DNA of 5,814 nucleotides from an uncultured Clostridium sp. (GTDB lineage: Bacteria > Bacillota > Clostridia > Christensenellales > Borkfalkiaceae): assembly GCA_900555925.1 (NCBI GenBank), contig USMU01000079.1, positions 1 through 5,814 of the forward strand, in the 5' to 3' direction. Both the position numbers and the translations under genes were made by a program. A model generated the notes under the pieces. That model worked only from the letters and a program-made list of their open reading frames with translations, ran no database searches and was not told the origin of the DNA. Below, one piece after another: positions 5,402-5,814 of the stretch (its first letter is position 1; the number at the start of each line of letters is the position of its first letter).

Positions 5402-5814
5402 ATGCCGCCGAAAGCGAAATTAAAAGAGAAGGATATATTGAACGGAGCTTTGGAGGAAGTGCGGGAGAAGGGATTCGGGAGGCTGAACGCTCGGGATTTG
5501 GCGAAGCGGTTAAGCTGTTCCACCTCTCCGATTTTTTCTTGTTTCGGGAATATGGAAGGATTAAAGGAAGCGGTCGTAAAGAGGGGATTCGAGATATACG
5601 GAGTTTTTATCGAAGAGGGGCTGAAAGAGGAGAAAGGTTTCAAGGGGGTGGGCAAAGCGTATATCCGTTTTGCGCGTCGGGAGCCGAATTTGTTTCGGCT
5701 GTTGTTCATGTCGGCGAAAAAGGGGGCGGCGTTTCCGTCCGCGGACCCGAATGCTCCGCGGATCTCCGCCGCGGCTGCCGCCCCCGACGTGGGCAAGTTC
5801 GGCTGCCGGGCCCG
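5402..5814 (+). CDS. TetR-family transcriptional regulator (3' end outside window)
   Basis: 137 residues are visible and the frame is open to the right edge; family members usually have about 180-200. The N-terminus has the TetR helix-turn-helix: helix 1 about 10-23 (KDILNGALEEVREKGF), then LNARDLAKRLSCSTSPIF (28-45) as the turn and recognition helix, and FGNMEGLKEAV (48-58), a common continuation in Bacillota TetR proteins. KGVGKAYIRFARREPNLFRLL (81-101) matches the start of a ligand-binding domain in the same subgroup. Ligand and targets cannot be read. The palindromes over its promoter suggest self-repression. From about residue 112 (base 5736) the sequence becomes GC-rich and Ala/Pro-rich and stops looking like a TetR helix bundle, so the last ~70 bases may not belong to this gene. 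Confidence 0.85.
   Translation, partial: MPPKAKLKEKDILNGALEEVREKGFGRLNARDLAKRLSCSTSPIFSCFGNMEGLKEAVVKRGFEIYGVFIEEGLKEEKGFKGVGKAYIRFARREPNLFRLLFMSAKKGAAFPSADPNAPRISAAAAAPDVGKFGCRA

Noticed and set aside
5365..5796. 143-codon minus-strand frame opposite the TetR-type gene
   Set aside because: It is antisense to a recognisable helix-turn-helix gene with promoter and GGAGG site, and has no family resemblance itself.
4627..5814. Toxin-antitoxin-chaperone module around the SecB-like gene
   Set aside because: No HigBA-type or other toxin-antitoxin pair is adjacent. The neighbours are a divergent transporter and a separately transcribed TetR gene.

Overview
The window reads as a stretch of chromosome from a Bacillota (Clostridia-type, probably uncultured and gut-associated) bacterium. 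This is inferred from purine-rich Shine-Dalgarno sites (AGGAGA, GGAGG), near-consensus sigma-A promoters with 17-bp spacers, a one-polypeptide ATPase/permease ABC transporter, an OGG1-type 8-oxoguanine glycosylase and mixed GC content. The species cannot be fixed from the sequence alone.

Layout, left to right. (1) Positions 1-482 (+) hold the C-terminal part of tryptophan synthase beta (trpB), cut by the left edge. No trpA follows it. (2) Positions 483-616 hold a short spacer with a 13-bp direct repeat and a strong bidirectional terminator that separates trpB from the converging minus-strand unit. (3) Positions 600-4376 (-) hold a two-gene unit: a 975-residue ABC transporter (ATPase plus 4-TM FtsX/MacB-like permease with a very large extracytoplasmic domain), then an OGG1-type DNA glycosylase 9 nt downstream with no visible ribosome site of its own. 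(4) Positions 4377-4626 are a divergent control region. It has an extended -10 promoter with an overlapping dyad and a structured leader for the transporter, and an almost ideal promoter for the gene on the right. (5) Positions 4627-5076 (+) encode a SecB-like chaperone, followed by a degenerate 28-bp tandem repeat array (about 4 units) that ends in a textbook terminator at 5182-5216. (6) Positions 5217-5401 carry a possible weak second terminator and a promoter whose -10/start region is overlaid by two overlapping perfect palindromes. (7) Positions 5402-5814 (+) encode a TetR-type regulator cut by the right edge. Its last ~70 bases look compositionally different and do not resemble a TetR C-terminal domain.

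Functionally these are mostly independent units: amino-acid biosynthesis, membrane export or remodelling with a DNA-repair gene, a protein-export chaperone, and a probably self-regulated repressor. I found no clear new multi-gene system. The points most worth checking are the stand-alone SecB-like gene with its 28-bp repeat-bearing 3' UTR, the competing hairpins in the transporter leader, the double-palindrome operator before the TetR gene, and the odd right edge.
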